From Tabrizicola sp. (lineage in GTDB: Bacteria; Pseudomonadota; Alphaproteobacteria; Rhodobacterales; Rhodobacteraceae): a stretch of 64,000 bases of DNA. Shown piece after piece: positions 48,137 through 57,917 of the stretch. The position numbers and the translations under genes were made by a program. The stretch spans positions 62,001 to 126,000 of the forward strand of contig NZ_JAEULO010000035.1 of assembly GCF_016793705.1 (NCBI RefSeq), given 5' to 3'. The notes under the pieces were generated by a model, which worked only from the letters and a program-made list of their open reading frames with translations, made no database searches and was not told where the DNA came from. Each line of letters starts with the position of its first letter. The first letter of the stretch is position 1.

Positions 48137-49567
48137 TCACCCATGCTTCACCATAACATGCCGCACCACCGTATAATCCTCCAGCGCATAGGCGCTCATG
48201 TCCTTGCCGTAGCCGCTTTGCTTCAGCCCGCCGTGCGGCATCTCGTTGGTCAGCATGAAATGGGTGTTGATCCAGGTGCAGCCGTAGCGCAGCCGCGCGG
48301 CGGTGGCCATTGCGCGGCCCACGTCGCGGGTCCAGACAGATGAGGCGAGGCCGTAATCGCTGTCGTTGGCCCAGGTCACCGCATCCTCCACATCGGAGAA
48401 TGGCGTGACCGAGACGACCGGGCCGAAGACCTCGCGCCTTACGATTTCGTCATCCTGTTTGGCACCCACCACCACCGTCGGGCGGTAGTAGAAGCCCTGG
48501 TCCATCGCCTCGCCGCCGGTCGTGACCTGCACATGGTTCAGCTCGCGGGCGCGGTTGACGAAGCTTGCCACCCGGTCGCGCTGGCGCTGGCTGATCAGGG
48601 GGCCGATCTCGTTGGTGGTGTCGTCCTCGGCGCCAAGCGTGATCGAGGCGGCGGCGGAGGTGAGGTCGGCAACGAGATTGTCGTAGACCTTCTTCCCGGC
48701 ATAGACCCGGCAGGCGGCGGTGCAGTCCTGTCCGGCGTTGTAGAAGCTGAAGGCGCGCAGACCCTCGACCACTTCCGACACATCGGCGTCGTCGAACACG
48801 ATCACCGGGGCCTTGCCGCCCAGTTCCAGATGGGTGCGCTTCACGGTCTTGGCGGCGGCGTCCAGCATCTTCTTGCCGGTCGCCACATCGCCGGTGAGGG
48901 AGATCATATCGACGCCCGGATGGTTGATCAGATAACTGCCCACCGTCTGCCCGCGGCCCGCGATCACGTTGACCACGCCTTCGGGCAGCACCTCGGCCAG
49001 GATATGCGCCATCTTCAGGGCAGTGAGGGGCGTCTGCTCGCTGGGCTTGAACACCACGGTGTTGCCGCCGCCGATCGCGGGGCCGAGCTTCCAGGCCATC
49101 ATCATCAGCGGGTAGTTCCAGGGGGCGATGGAGGCCACCACGCCCACCGGGTCGCGGCGGATCATGCTGGTATGGCCCGAGAGATATTCCCCGGCCACGG
49201 TCCCGGTCATGCAGCGCACCGCGCCCGCGAAATAGCGGAAACAGTCGACGATGGCGGGGATCTCGTCATTCCGCGCAGCGTTGATCGGCTTGCCGCAGTT
49301 CAGCGCCTCCAAGGCGGCGAAGGCATCCGCCTCGGCCTCGATCCGGTCGGCGATGGTCAGGAGCGCGGCGGAGCGTTCGGCGGGCGTGGTGCGCGACCAG
49401 CCCTCGAAGGCCTTGCGCGCCGCCGCCACCGCCCGGTCAACCTGCGCGGTCGAGGCTTCCGGGACCTCCAGGATCAGCGCGCCGGTGCGCGGGTTCAGGA
49501 CGGATTCCTTCGCCTCCTGCCCCGCCTCGAAAGCGGAACCGATCAGGAGTTGCGTCTGGATGGTCAT
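48137..49567 (-). CDS. Aldehyde dehydrogenase, gamma-aminobutyraldehyde dehydrogenase-like (YdcW/PatD)
   Basis: A 476-residue NAD-dependent aldehyde dehydrogenase. Glu248 (LELGGKAP) and Cys282 ([11 protein letters not shown]) are the catalytic pair, and [28 protein letters not shown] matches the YdcW group that oxidises 4-aminobutyraldehyde from putrescine. It is last in an operon with a polyamine-type ABC importer, the same order as E. coli ydcSTUVW, which supports the substrate. The upstream permease gene ends 12 bp before the start. Confidence 0.88.
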   Translation of the reverse strand: MTIQTQLLIGSAFEAGQEAKESVLNPRTGALILEVPEASTAQVDRAVAAARKAFEGWSRTTPAERSAALLTIADRIEAEADAFAALEALNCGKPINAARNDEIPAIVDCFRYFAGAVRCMTGTVAGEYLSGHTSMIRRDPVGVVASIAPWNYPLMMMAWKLGPAIGGGNTVVFKPSEQTPLTALKMAHILAEVLPEGVVNVIAGRGQTVGSYLINHPGVDMISLTGDVATGKKMLDAAAKTVKRTHLELGGKAPVIVFDDADVSEVVEGLRAFSFYNAGQDCTAACRVYAGKKVYDNLVADLTSAAASITLGAEDDTTNEIGPLISQRQRDRVASFVNRARELNHVQVTTGGEAMDQGFYYRPTVVVGAKQDDEIVRREVFGPVVSVTPFSDVEDAVTWANDSDYGLASSVWTRDVGRAMATAARLRYGCTWINTHFMLTNEMPHGGLKQSGYGKDMSAYALEDYTVVRHVMVKHG

Positions 49568-49579
49568 ACGGAGGTCTCC

Positions 49580-50398
49580 TTATTTGCCCATGCCGGCGGT
49601 CTCGGAGCCGCCGCGGGTCAGGTAGTAGGCTGCAAGGATGGGGAAGAAGGTGGCGGCGAAGACCACGATGGCGACGACGTTCGTCACCGGCCGCTGGCGC
49701 GGTCGGATCAGCTCGTCCAGCATCCAGATCGGCAGGGTCTTCGCCTCGGCGCCGGACCCTGCGGTGAAGATGGTGACGATGACCTCGTCGAAGGAAAGCG
49801 CGAAGGCCAGCATCCCGCCCGCCAGCAGGGCCGAGCCCATGTTGGGCAGAAGGACGTGGCGGAAGGTCTGGAAGGCGTTGGCGCCCAGGTCCGCCGACGC
49901 CTCCATGATGCCCCCGGACAGACGGCGCAACCGGGCGACGGCGTTGTTGTAGACGATGACGATGCAGAAGGTCGCGTGGCCAAGGACGATGGTCCAGACG
50001 CTGAACGGGATGTCCATGATCCCGAAGGCCGAGCGCAGCGCCATGCCGGTGATCACGCCGGGCAAGGCGATGGGCAGAAGGATCAGCAGCGAAATCTGGT
50101 CGCGCCCGAAGAAGGCGGTGCGGGTCATGGCGGCGGCAACGAGGGTGCCGAGGATCAATGCGATGGAGGTGGCGATGGTCGCGACCTTCAGCGACAGCCA
50201 GAGTGGCGGCCAGATGTCGGGCCGGTCGTACCAGGCGGTCGTGAACCATTGCGTCGTCAGGCCCGGCGGCGGGAACTGGAAGCTCCGCTCCTCGGTCGTG
50301 AAGGCATAAAGGAAGATCAACAGGATCGGCAGGTGCAGGAACAGCAGGCCCCCGATGGCCGCCGCGCGCAGGGACAGGGGAGAGCGTTCAGAGAGCAT
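49580..50398 (-). CDS. Polyamine-type ABC transporter permease (PotC/YdcV-like)
   Basis: A 272-residue inner-membrane permease with about six helices. The coupling EAA loop reads [23 protein letters not shown]. The N-terminus ([26 protein letters not shown]) and [16 protein letters not shown] are typical of PotC-type proteins. It overlaps the end of the other permease gene by 11 bases. Confidence 0.9.
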   Translation of the reverse strand: MLSERSPLSLRAAAIGGLLFLHLPILLIFLYAFTTEERSFQFPPPGLTTQWFTTAWYDRPDIWPPLWLSLKVATIATSIALILGTLVAAAMTRTAFFGRDQISLLILLPIALPGVITGMALRSAFGIMDIPFSVWTIVLGHATFCIVIVYNNAVARLRRLSGGIMEASADLGANAFQTFRHVLLPNMGSALLAGGMLAFALSFDEVIVTIFTAGSGAEAKTLPIWMLDELIRPRQRPVTNVVAIVVFAATFFPILAAYYLTRGGSETAGMGK

Positions 50399-51329
50399 CG
50401 AAGGCCCCCATCCGACGCGCCAGCCAGAGATAGACCAGCATGATCAGGATCGGCACCACGGCGAAGGCGGCGGCCAGCGGGATGTTCCCGGCGGTGCCCT
50501 GCAACTGGTAGACCGCCATGCCGATGAAATTGGCCGAATTGCCGATGATCTGGGGAATGATGTAGTCGCCCAGCGTCAGGGAAAACGTGAAGATCGACCC
50601 GGCGATCACCCCCGGCAGCGCCAGCGGCAGGATCACCGTGCGGAAGGTCTGCGCCCTTGTGGCCCCCAGATCTGCCGAGGCTTCCAGCATGGAATTCGGC
50701 ACCCGCTCCAGCGCCGCCTGCATCGGCAGGATCATGTAGGGCAGCCAGATGTAGACGAAGACCGCGAAGGTCCCAAGCGGCGAGGTCGACAGCGACGACC
50801 CCTCAAGCCCCGGGATCGACAACAGGCCGTCGATGATCCAGGAGGTATGCGTCCGCTCTGCCGCCCAGCCGATGATTCCTTCCTTGGCCAGGATCAGCTT
50901 CCAGGCATAGACCTTGACCAGATAGCTTGACCACAGGGGCAGCATGACGCCCAGGTAGAAGGCGGCCTTCCAGTGCCCCTTGGCATAGCGGGCGGCGTAA
51001 TAGGCGATGGGGAAGGCCAGCACCGCGCAGGCCAGCGTCACCGAAGCGGCCATGATCACGGTGCGGACGAGGATGTCGAAGTTCGAGGGGCGCAGCAGCT
51101 CGGCATAGGTCTTCAGCGTGAATTCCTGCTTCACCACGCCCGAGAATTCGTCGATCGAATAGAAGCTTTGCAGCAGGAGGGCGGCGAGCGACCCGAGGTA
51201 GACCACACCCAGCCAGAGCAGGGGCGGGGTCAGCAGGATCGCCAGCAGTACGCGCGGATGACGCCAGAAGGTCGCGGTCAACCGGTCGGCAAGGCTGCGC
51301 GCCGGCAGGATGGCCGGGGCGGCGGTCAT
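50388..51329 (-). CDS. Polyamine-type ABC transporter permease (PotB/YdcU-like)
   Basis: A 313-residue permease with about six helices and the EAA loop [51 protein letters not shown] at the N-terminus is a PotB-type first helix and periplasmic loop. The start overlaps the ATPase gene stop (ATGA). Confidence 0.9.
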   Translation of the reverse strand: MTAAPAILPARSLADRLTATFWRHPRVLLAILLTPPLLWLGVVYLGSLAALLLQSFYSIDEFSGVVKQEFTLKTYAELLRPSNFDILVRTVIMAASVTLACAVLAFPIAYYAARYAKGHWKAAFYLGVMLPLWSSYLVKVYAWKLILAKEGIIGWAAERTHTSWIIDGLLSIPGLEGSSLSTSPLGTFAVFVYIWLPYMILPMQAALERVPNSMLEASADLGATRAQTFRTVILPLALPGVIAGSIFTFSLTLGDYIIPQIIGNSANFIGMAVYQLQGTAGNIPLAAAFAVVPILIMLVYLWLARRMGAFDAL

Positions 51330-52312
51330 GCGGCCCCCATCAGGTGCAGGTCCTTCGGATCGAAGCCGATGGCAGAGGTCGCGCCTTCCGCCGGAACCGG
51401 CTGGCCGGCAGGCACCAGCGCCGCAACCTCGGTGCCCTTGAGGTCAAGGACGACGCGCGTCCCCGAGCCAAGGTAGCGCAGCGCCGTCACCGGGCCGGAG
51501 ACCGGGCCGCTGGCCGCAAGCCGCGTTGCCTCGGGCCGCAGGCTGGCCCATTCCGGCGGGCCGCCCAGCGCCCGGGTCAGGTCGGGCGGCAGCACGTTGG
51601 ACGACCCTACGAAATCCGCCACGAAGCGGGTTGCGGGGCGATCGTAGATGTCCTGTGGAGAGCCGATCTGGGCGATCTTGCCCTCGTTGAACACCGCCAG
51701 GCTGTCGGCCATCGACAGGGCCTCGTGCTGATCGTGGGTGACGAAGACGAAGGTCAGGCCCAGCTTGTGCTGCAATGCCTTCAGTTCATCCTGCATCGCC
51801 TCGCGCAGCTTCAGGTCCAGCGCGCCCAGCGGTTCATCCAGAAGCAGCACCCGGGGTTCGTTCACCAGCGCCCGCGCCAGGGCCACGCGCTGTCGCTGCC
51901 CGCCCGACAACTGCGCAGGCTTGCGGCCGCCATAGGCGTCGAGCTTGACCAGCGCCAACATCTCCTCGGCCTTGGCATGGCGCTGGCTGCGGCCCATGCC
52001 CTTGACCATCAGCCCGTAGGCCACGTTGTCGCGCACGTTCATGTGCGGGAAGAGGGCATAGTCCTGAAAGACGGTATTCACGTTGCGCAGATGCGGCGGC
52101 GTGTTCGACACATCCTCGCCGAAGATGCGGATCGCACCGCCGGTCGGTTTCTCAAACCCCGAGATAAGCCGCAGGCAGGTGGTCTTGCCCGATCCGGACG
52201 GCCCGAGCATGGCGAAGAACGAGCCCTCGGCGATGGTGAGGTCGACGCCATCTACGGCCTTTACCGTGCCGAAATGGCGCGAGACGTTCTGGAAGGTGAC
52301 GGCTGTGGTCAT
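51326..52312 (-). CDS. Polyamine-type ABC transporter ATPase (PotA/YdcT-like)
   Basis: A 328-residue ATPase. Walker [10 protein letters not shown] (37-45), signature [15 protein letters not shown], Walker [13 protein letters not shown] and the switch His in [13 protein letters not shown] are intact; a TOBE domain follows ([12 protein letters not shown] onward). The ATG at 52312 ([15 protein letters not shown]) is chosen over an upstream start that would run into the palindromic repeat at 52322-52385. Confidence 0.93.
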   Translation of the reverse strand: MTTAVTFQNVSRHFGTVKAVDGVDLTIAEGSFFAMLGPSGSGKTTCLRLISGFEKPTGGAIRIFGEDVSNTPPHLRNVNTVFQDYALFPHMNVRDNVAYGLMVKGMGRSQRHAKAEEMLALVKLDAYGGRKPAQLSGGQRQRVALARALVNEPRVLLLDEPLGALDLKLREAMQDELKALQHKLGLTFVFVTHDQHEALSMADSLAVFNEGKIAQIGSPQDIYDRPATRFVADFVGSSNVLPPDLTRALGGPPEWASLRPEATRLAASGPVSGPVTALRYLGSGTRVVLDLKGTEVAALVPAGQPVPAEGATSAIGFDPKDLHLMGAA

Positions 52313-52321
52313 GGGGCATCC

Positions 52322-52385
52322 GTAGGGTGCGCATTCATGGCGCACCACTGGCTGAAAGGAAGGTGCGCACGAATGCGCACCCTAC
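52322..52385. repeat. Palindromic GTAGGGTGCGCATTC element
   Basis: gtagggtgcgcattc (52322-52336) is matched exactly by its reverse complement at 52371-52385, with an inner partial pairing (ggcgcacc with ggtgcgc). It lies between the binding-protein and ATPase genes, where a stabilising hairpin commonly raises binding-protein mRNA over the rest of the operon. Confidence 0.75.
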
Positions 52386-52395
52386 AGGGATAGGC

Positions 52396-53556
52396 TTACC
52401 GCCCGCCGATCACGCCGATATAGTCGCTGACCCAGCGGTAATAGGGCACGCAGGCCCCGTCCCCCAGCGAGCAGTTCGACACCGGGGTGGTCCAGAACCG
52501 GATCTTGTCGAAATCGTCCATCCCGTTCGCGGTGCAGCTTTCCGCCGTCGACATACCCGACCCGTCGGTGCAGGCCGCCGGGACCGAGGGGTTCGCCCCG
52601 AACCAGACCGCGAGGTCGGATTGCAGGTTCGACGACAGCGTGTGTTCCATCCAAAGGTAGGCACAGGTCGGGTTCTGCGCATCGACATGCATCATCGTCG
52701 TGTCGGCCCAGCCAGTGGCGCCTTCTTCGGGAATCACGCTGGCGATGGGCAGGCCTTCCGACTTCAGGAGGTTGACCTGGAACGGCCAGGAACCCGAAGC
52801 AACGACGCCCTCGTTCTTGAAGTCATCCATCTGGATGAAGGCGTCGTGCCAGTAGCGGCTGACCAGTTCGCGCTGGGCGCGCAAGAGGTCTAGCGCGGCC
52901 TTGTACTGGTCTTCGTTCAACTCGTAGGGCGATTTGATGCCAAGCTCCGGCTTGTGCGCCATCAGGTATTGCGCGGCGTCGGCAATGTGGATCGGCCCGT
53001 CATAGGCTTGCACCCGACCCTTGTTCGACTTGCCGTCGGGCAGGGTCATCTCTTCGAACACCACGTTCCAGGATGTCGGCGGCGCGTCCTTGAACGCCTC
53101 GGTGTTGTACATCAGGACGTTCGGGCCCCACATGTAGGGCACGCCGTAGTGCACGCCGTCGACCGTATGCCAGGGCGCGCTCTGCAACCGCTCGTCCACG
53201 TTCTTCCACGACGGGATCAGGTCGGTGTTGATCGCCTGCACCCGGTCGCCCGCCACCAGCCGCAGCGAGGCATCGCCCGAGGCGGTCACCAGGTCGAACC
53301 CACCCTCGTTCATCAGCGCCACCATCTCGTCCGAGGTGTTCGCGGTCTTGACGTTGACCTTGCAGCCCGAAGCCGCCTCGAACTTCGTCACCCAGTCGAA
53401 GGCCTTGTCGGTCTCGCCCCGTTCGATATAGCCCGGCCAGGCGACGATGTTCACCTGTCCCTCCGGCTCGCCCAGCGCAGCGACCTGGGCAAGGGCGGGG
53501 GAGAGGCCGGTCAGGGCACACAATGCAGTCGTGGCCATCAGTTTCATGGTCTTCAT
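52396..53556 (-). CDS. Polyamine-type ABC transporter substrate-binding protein (PotD/YdcS-like)
   Basis: A 386-residue periplasmic protein. The signal peptide MKTMKLMATTALCALTGLSP/ALA is cleaved near residue 23. The mature part shows VNIVAWPGYIERGETDKAFDW, DLVTASGDASLRLVAGDRVQ and YGVPYMWGPNVLMYN, matching YdcS-type binding proteins. It is the first gene of the operon; the palindrome at 52322-52385 follows it. Confidence 0.92.
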   Translation of the reverse strand: MKTMKLMATTALCALTGLSPALAQVAALGEPEGQVNIVAWPGYIERGETDKAFDWVTKFEAASGCKVNVKTANTSDEMVALMNEGGFDLVTASGDASLRLVAGDRVQAINTDLIPSWKNVDERLQSAPWHTVDGVHYGVPYMWGPNVLMYNTEAFKDAPPTSWNVVFEEMTLPDGKSNKGRVQAYDGPIHIADAAQYLMAHKPELGIKSPYELNEDQYKAALDLLRAQRELVSRYWHDAFIQMDDFKNEGVVASGSWPFQVNLLKSEGLPIASVIPEEGATGWADTTMMHVDAQNPTCAYLWMEHTLSSNLQSDLAVWFGANPSVPAACTDGSGMSTAESCTANGMDDFDKIRFWTTPVSNCSLGDGACVPYYRWVSDYIGVIGGR

Positions 53557-53728
53557 CGCAAACTCCCTGTGGATGCACCGCGCAGGGCAGACCCGCTGCG
53601 CGACGAGCCGGTGTTCCGGTCATGTCCACAGGCTAAAGCGATCAGTAGGAATCGCAAATGCAAAACGCGAATGCGCGATATCGGAAAAGCCGATGGGTTG
53701 GTTTGTCCGCTTGCGTCCCCTCAGGCCT

Positions 53729-54454
53729 CTAGCGGCCAAATTTCACGTCGCAGCGAAAACGATCTGCCGTTTCGGTCCAGAACGCCGGCGCCGCGATCAG
53801 ATAAAGCCCCTTCGCGCGGTCCGCACCAAGAAGCTGCCCGTCCGCTGCAACGCCCCGGCCCGGTTCGGCATCGGCGAGAATGCAAACGCCGCCCGCCGTC
53901 GCGATGACCTCGCCACCAGAGCGGCCTGGCGGCTTGCCGTCGCCATCCACGCCGGTGACGGGTTCGCCACATCCGCCACCCTGGGCCCAGGCACCGCTCT
54001 TGGCGGTGTAGCGCAAGGTGCAACTGGCGTCGGCAAAGACCGGGGGCGGATCATCCTTGCGCAGACCTTCCGCCGACAGCACGATGCTGATCGAGCAGCC
54101 GACATCGCACAGGGCTTCCAGTGCCTTCTGGTCGATGGCGACGCTGGCGACCGTCTCGCGGCGGCGGGCACTGGTGGAAAACGTCGCGAGGACAAGATTG
54201 TCGCCGCCGGTGCGCGTGACCCGACCGTTCTCGTTGCGCAGTTCGCCGGGGAACCTGGAAAGCGCGGCCTGGATCGTCTCCAGCTCTTTCCTCAGCGCGG
54301 CGTTTTCACGTTCAAGGGCGGCCACCTTGTCGATCATGCATTCGGAGAAATCGATCAAACCACTGATTTCCCTGCCCTCCTTCTTGGGAGGCTCGCAATC
54401 TTTGGCCAATGACGGGCCGACCAGCAAGAGCAAGAAGACCAAAGCCAGGCGCAT
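53729..54454 (-). CDS. Secreted protein with coiled coil, unknown function
   Basis: A 241-residue protein not assigned to a family. A signal peptide (MRLALVFLLLLVGPSLAKD) precedes a short Cys-containing stretch and a coiled coil (about residues 38-60, AALERENAALRKELETIQAAL). The remainder is beta-rich with several Cys (CDVGCS, CTLRY, GGGCGEPV, GGVCILAD, RFRCDV) that may form disulfides. The ATG at 54454 is used because it starts the signal peptide. Expected to be periplasmic. It stands alone. Confidence 0.7.
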   Translation of the reverse strand: MRLALVFLLLLVGPSLAKDCEPPKKEGREISGLIDFSECMIDKVAALERENAALRKELETIQAALSRFPGELRNENGRVTRTGGDNLVLATFSTSARRRETVASVAIDQKALEALCDVGCSISIVLSAEGLRKDDPPPVFADASCTLRYTAKSGAWAQGGGCGEPVTGVDGDGKPPGRSGGEVIATAGGVCILADAEPGRGVAADGQLLGADRAKGLYLIAAPAFWTETADRFRCDVKFGR

Positions 54455-54577
54455 GGGGACCACCTTGGAATTGACAACCAGGAAACCGATCCTGGCAGGG
54501 ATCGGGAACATCTGGCTGGCAGCATAGACCGGATCGCCTGATCGGAACAGGATGACACAGGCGCTTCGCATCGCGCC

Positions 54578-55480
54578 TTATGGCAGGGCAACCCCGGTCT
54601 GTGCCGTGCGGACGAAGTTGTGCGCCGGGGCCGACAGTGGCGCGCCCTTGCGCCAGGCAAGGCCGACCTGCACCGTGGGCAGATCGCCCGACACGTCGCG
54701 AATCTCGATCCGGTCGCCTTCCAGCGACCAGGGCCGGTAGACCAGGCTCGGCAGGATCGCGAGCCCCGCCCCGGTGGCCACCAGGCTGCGCACCGCCTCC
54801 ACGCTGCGGGTGCGGAAGGTGATCTGCGGTTTCACCGGCAGGGCGGCGGTCAGACTGCGGGTCGATTCCTCAATCTCGTCCACCATCAGCTGAATGAGCG
54901 GCTGGCCCGCCAGTTCCTCCAGCGTGATCGTTTCCTGCTGGGCCAGCGGATGACCCAGCGGCATCCACAGCCGGTAGGGCGAGACAAGCAGCGTCTCGAC
55001 ATTCAGCGCGAGCCGGTCCTTGACCGACGAGGTCAGAAGCACCGCCACATCCAGTTCGCCCCCGATCAGCAGGTGTTGCAGATAGTCGCCGTTGTCCTCG
55101 ATCACGTTCAGCTCGATCTGCGGGAAGGCACGGCGATAGCGGGCCAGGATGTCCGACAGGACATAGCCTGCGACCAGGCTGGTCACGCCCAGCGACAGGC
55201 GGCCTGTCGCGGCTTCGGGTTCCGCCTGGAAGGCCGAGCGGGCAGAAGCCACATCGGCCAGAATCTTGCGCGCATGCCGCAGGAAGGCAGAACCCTTGTG
55301 GGTCAGCAGGATGCCCCGCGCCTGCCGGTCGAACAGCACGACACCCAGGTCGTCCTCCAGCCCGCGGATCGCCTCTGTCACCGAGGACTGGCTGATCGAC
55401 AGGGCCCGTGCGGCCCCCGAAACCGATCCGGCCTCGGCGGCGCCGACGAAGAACTGCAGCTGGCGCAAGGTGAAAGCCAT
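54578..55480 (-). CDS. LysR-family transcriptional regulator
   Basis: A 300-residue LysR protein: TLRQLQFFVGAAEAGSVSGA, LSISQSSVTEAIRGLEDDLG and LFDRQARGILLTHKG form the DNA-binding domain, and the C-terminal part is a LysR substrate-binding domain. The start at 55480 is the family start. It is divergent from the DMT transporter gene (114 bp between them), a likely target. Confidence 0.9.
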   Translation of the reverse strand: MAFTLRQLQFFVGAAEAGSVSGAARALSISQSSVTEAIRGLEDDLGVVLFDRQARGILLTHKGSAFLRHARKILADVASARSAFQAEPEAATGRLSLGVTSLVAGYVLSDILARYRRAFPQIELNVIEDNGDYLQHLLIGGELDVAVLLTSSVKDRLALNVETLLVSPYRLWMPLGHPLAQQETITLEELAGQPLIQLMVDEIEESTRSLTAALPVKPQITFRTRSVEAVRSLVATGAGLAILPSLVYRPWSLEGDRIEIRDVSGDLPTVQVGLAWRKGAPLSAPAHNFVRTAQTGVALP

Positions 55481-55594
55481 CGGAAGCACCGAAAGGAACC
55501 ATCGCCCAATGTGCCCGATTTCCAGGCTACGGCAAGGGTTGCCGCCCGACTCCCGGCATGGTGAGATGCGGAAAAACCGGACGGGGAGGCGTCG

Positions 55595-56029
55595 ATGTGG
55601 TGGATCGTGGCGGCGGTGGTGCTGGGCGGGACGGCGGTGGCCCTGCAGGCGCCGGTCAATGCGGCGCTGGCGCGCGAGCTTGGCGGCCCCGTCCCGGCCG
55701 CGGCGGTTTCCTTCGGGGTGGGCTTCGCGGTGCTGCTGGTGATCGCGCTGCTCCAGGGTCAGGGCGGCGCCTTTCTGAAACTGCCGCAAGTCCCCGCCTG
55801 GACGCTCATCGGCGGCTGCCTCGGCGCGTGGTACGTGCTGACCTCGGTCTGGGGCGTCTCGCAGCTGGGCGTCGTGACGCTGGTCGCCGCGCTTATCCTC
55901 GGCCAGATGACCGCCGCCATGGTGATCGACGCGACCGGGGCCCTGGGGGTCGCCGCGCGCGAGGTGACGCCGACCCGTATCGCCTCGGCCGTGCTGGTGA
56001 TGGCGGGGCTTCTGTTGTCCCGGGTCTAG
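55595..56029 (+). CDS. DMT-superfamily small transporter (DUF606/YdcZ)
   Basis: A 144-residue protein with five hydrophobic helices of the YdcZ type: GGTAVALQAPVNAALARELGG at the start and YVLTSVWGVSQLGVVTLVAALILGQM later. It is half the size of EamA exporters and may work as a dimer. GGGGAGG lies 7 bases before the ATG. It converges with the next gene, overlapping 4 bases. Confidence 0.88.
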   Translation: MWWIVAAVVLGGTAVALQAPVNAALARELGGPVPAAAVSFGVGFAVLLVIALLQGQGGAFLKLPQVPAWTLIGGCLGAWYVLTSVWGVSQLGVVTLVAALILGQMTAAMVIDATGALGVAAREVTPTRIASAVLVMAGLLLSRV

Positions 56030-56346
56030 GGCGCCCAGCGCGCACCATCGAGGCTCCGCCAGGGTGCCGCGACCGGCGGCGGCGGCTCGCCCTCCTGCCA
56101 GAAGCACAGGCGCAGATGGTCCGGAGACTCGCCCTCGCCCACCAGTGTCCAGTCCATGTGGAAGCCGTCGATCAGCAGCCCCTCGGCGTAGAAGGTGATC
56201 TCCTCCGCCTCCAGTGCCTCGGAGGGCGCAGGGTCCCAGCCCTCCGGCCCGCCCCAGAACACCAGCCCCTCGATCTCGCGATGCTGGCGCGCGATCCGCC
56301 CTAGGGGCACGAGGAAGGCCTCGACCGGGGTCAGTTCCTTCGCCAT
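56026..56346 (-). CDS. Hypothetical protein (106 residues)
   Basis: Not recognised. The sequence is acidic and has five Trp residues (LVFWGGPEGWDP, MDWTLVGEG, LCFWQEGE, PWRSLDGARW). It has neither membrane helix nor signal peptide. Its start overlaps the GAF gene stop (TGATG), so both are translated from one mRNA. Confidence 0.7.
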   Translation of the reverse strand: MAKELTPVEAFLVPLGRIARQHREIEGLVFWGGPEGWDPAPSEALEAEEITFYAEGLLIDGFHMDWTLVGEGESPDHLRLCFWQEGEPPPPVAAPWRSLDGARWAP

Positions 56347-56768
56347 CAGCGCAAATCCGCCGCCAGCGCCGGGGTCGCTTCGGTGACAAGAGCCTCATAG
56401 GCCGCCAGCCTTTCGGGCGTGAAATGCCCGGCTTCGGCCAGGATGTTCACCGTCCCCAGCACCCGCGTCCCGTCCACCACCGGCACGTTGATGCAGGACC
56501 CCAGGCCCAGCGAGACGATCAGCTCATGGTCGAAGAAATACTTGGCGAACTCCGGCGGCGTGTTGGCGACGAAGGTCCGCTTCCCCGCGATGGTCGTGTC
56601 ATACCAGCCGTCCTTCTCCATCGGCTTGGTGCCCGACACCGGATATTCCACCGGATGCGAGGTGAAGACCCGTGCAAACAGCGCCGCGCCCTCGTCCAGC
56701 TTGGTCACGGTGAACAACCGCGTGCCAAGTGCGGCGCAACGGGCGTGAAGGTCGGTGAATGCGGTCAC
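56346..56768 (-). CDS. GAF-domain protein
   Basis: A 140-residue protein consisting of one GAF domain (TRLFTVTKLDEGAALFARVFTS, GLGSCINVPVVDGTRVLGTVNIL). Stand-alone GAF proteins bind small ligands or act as sensors; related ones are annotated as free Met sulfoxide reductases, but the Cys pair expected of those is not clear here. Followed by the hypothetical gene with a TGATG overlap. Confidence 0.8.
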   Translation of the reverse strand: MTAFTDLHARCAALGTRLFTVTKLDEGAALFARVFTSHPVEYPVSGTKPMEKDGWYDTTIAGKRTFVANTPPEFAKYFFDHELIVSLGLGSCINVPVVDGTRVLGTVNILAEAGHFTPERLAAYEALVTEATPALAADLR

Positions 56769-56856
56769 GGAAGGGGCCTTTGCGCTTGACTGGGAGGATC
56801 ACTGTCGAAGGGCGCAGTCTGACTGTCAATGTCGGGCGCTTCCAGACCGTGGGACC

Positions 56857-56878
56857 CCGGAGCTTTCGAAAACTCCGG
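56857..56878. terminator. Hairpin after holA
   Basis: ccggagctttcg pairs with cgaaaactccgg (one mismatch) in the 135-bp gap between holA (minus, ending at 56904) and the GAF gene. No clear T-run, so only a possible terminator. Confidence 0.5.
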
Positions 56879-56903
56879 ACCGATGTCTTCGAAGAGATCG
56901 GCG

Positions 56904-57917
56904 CTACCGCCGCGTCATCGCGATGCGGATCAGCGCGCGTTCCATCAGGGCCATGCCCGGTGCCTTGCTGGCGGACCGCAGCGTCAGGTCGGTCTCCAGG
57001 AGCACCGCCACCGCCTGCTCCAGCGCGCGAGTGCCCCACTGCCCGGCCTGCCGCCCCATCGCGTCCTTCTGCTTGAAGTTGACCCGTGCCTTCTGGATGC
57101 CCACCCCCGGACCTGCCGGGTCGGTCGCGGCCGCGTGCAGGATGCGGAAATGCCGCAGCGCCCCGATGCAGATCGTCACCGGCAGCACGCCCTGCCCCTC
57201 CAGCCGCCGGAACAAGGGGCCGATGGCCGCACTCCGCGCCTCGGCCACCGCGTCGATCAGGTCATCCACCTCGGCCTCGATGGTCGCGGGGGCCATCGCC
57301 GCCACGTCTGCCGGGGTCAGGGGCGACGGATCGCCATGTTTGTAAAGCGCGATCTTCTCCAGCGTCTGCCGGAAATCGCCGGGGTCGAGCGCGCGCGCAA
57401 GGGTGTTGAGGTCGTTCATCGCCTCGCGGTCGATGTCGCGCAGCCCCGCCTTCTTCAGCGCATCCTCGATCTCTTCCCGGCTGGGCGGATCGTCGTACAG
57501 CCCGATCGAGACCGCATTCGGATGCTTGTCGAACAGGGTCTTCAGCGCCGACTTGCCCGTCAGGTTGCCCGCAGTGACCACGATCCCTGCATCGCCCGGT
57601 TTCCACTCCTTCAGCGCGACGGCCACCGTATCGGCCAACCCGTCGGTGGCCTCCTCCACGAAGGCCACCCGCGGGCCGGGGAAGAACCCCACCGCCTTGA
57701 TCGCATCCAGGAGCAGGCTGCCATCCTTGCGCAGATCGGCCCCCGACATCCGCGTGAGCCGCATCTCGGCCTCGCCCTCGGGACCGACCAGCGCGGCAAT
57801 CGCCTCTTGCCGCTTCAGCGCCACCCGCATCGCATCGGCGCCGAAGATCAGAAGGCCCGCCCGCGCAGGATCGGGCTTCGCGCAATACCGCGCGGCCTCG
57901 ACCCCCTTCAGGATCAT
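56904..57917 (-). CDS. holA: DNA polymerase III delta subunit
   Basis: Clamp-loader subunit that opens the beta sliding clamp. The 337-residue protein has the delta N-terminal AAA-like domain (LLIFGADAMRVALKRQEAIAAL, GFFPGPRVAFVEEATDGL) and the C-terminal collar. It overlaps lptE by an ATGA junction, in the conserved alphaproteobacterial leuS-lptE-holA order. Confidence 0.9.
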   Translation of the reverse strand: MILKGVEAARYCAKPDPARAGLLIFGADAMRVALKRQEAIAALVGPEGEAEMRLTRMSGADLRKDGSLLLDAIKAVGFFPGPRVAFVEEATDGLADTVAVALKEWKPGDAGIVVTAGNLTGKSALKTLFDKHPNAVSIGLYDDPPSREEIEDALKKAGLRDIDREAMNDLNTLARALDPGDFRQTLEKIALYKHGDPSPLTPADVAAMAPATIEAEVDDLIDAVAEARSAAIGPLFRRLEGQGVLPVTICIGALRHFRILHAAATDPAGPGVGIQKARVNFKQKDAMGRQAGQWGTRALEQAVAVLLETDLTLRSASKAPGMALMERALIRIAMTRR

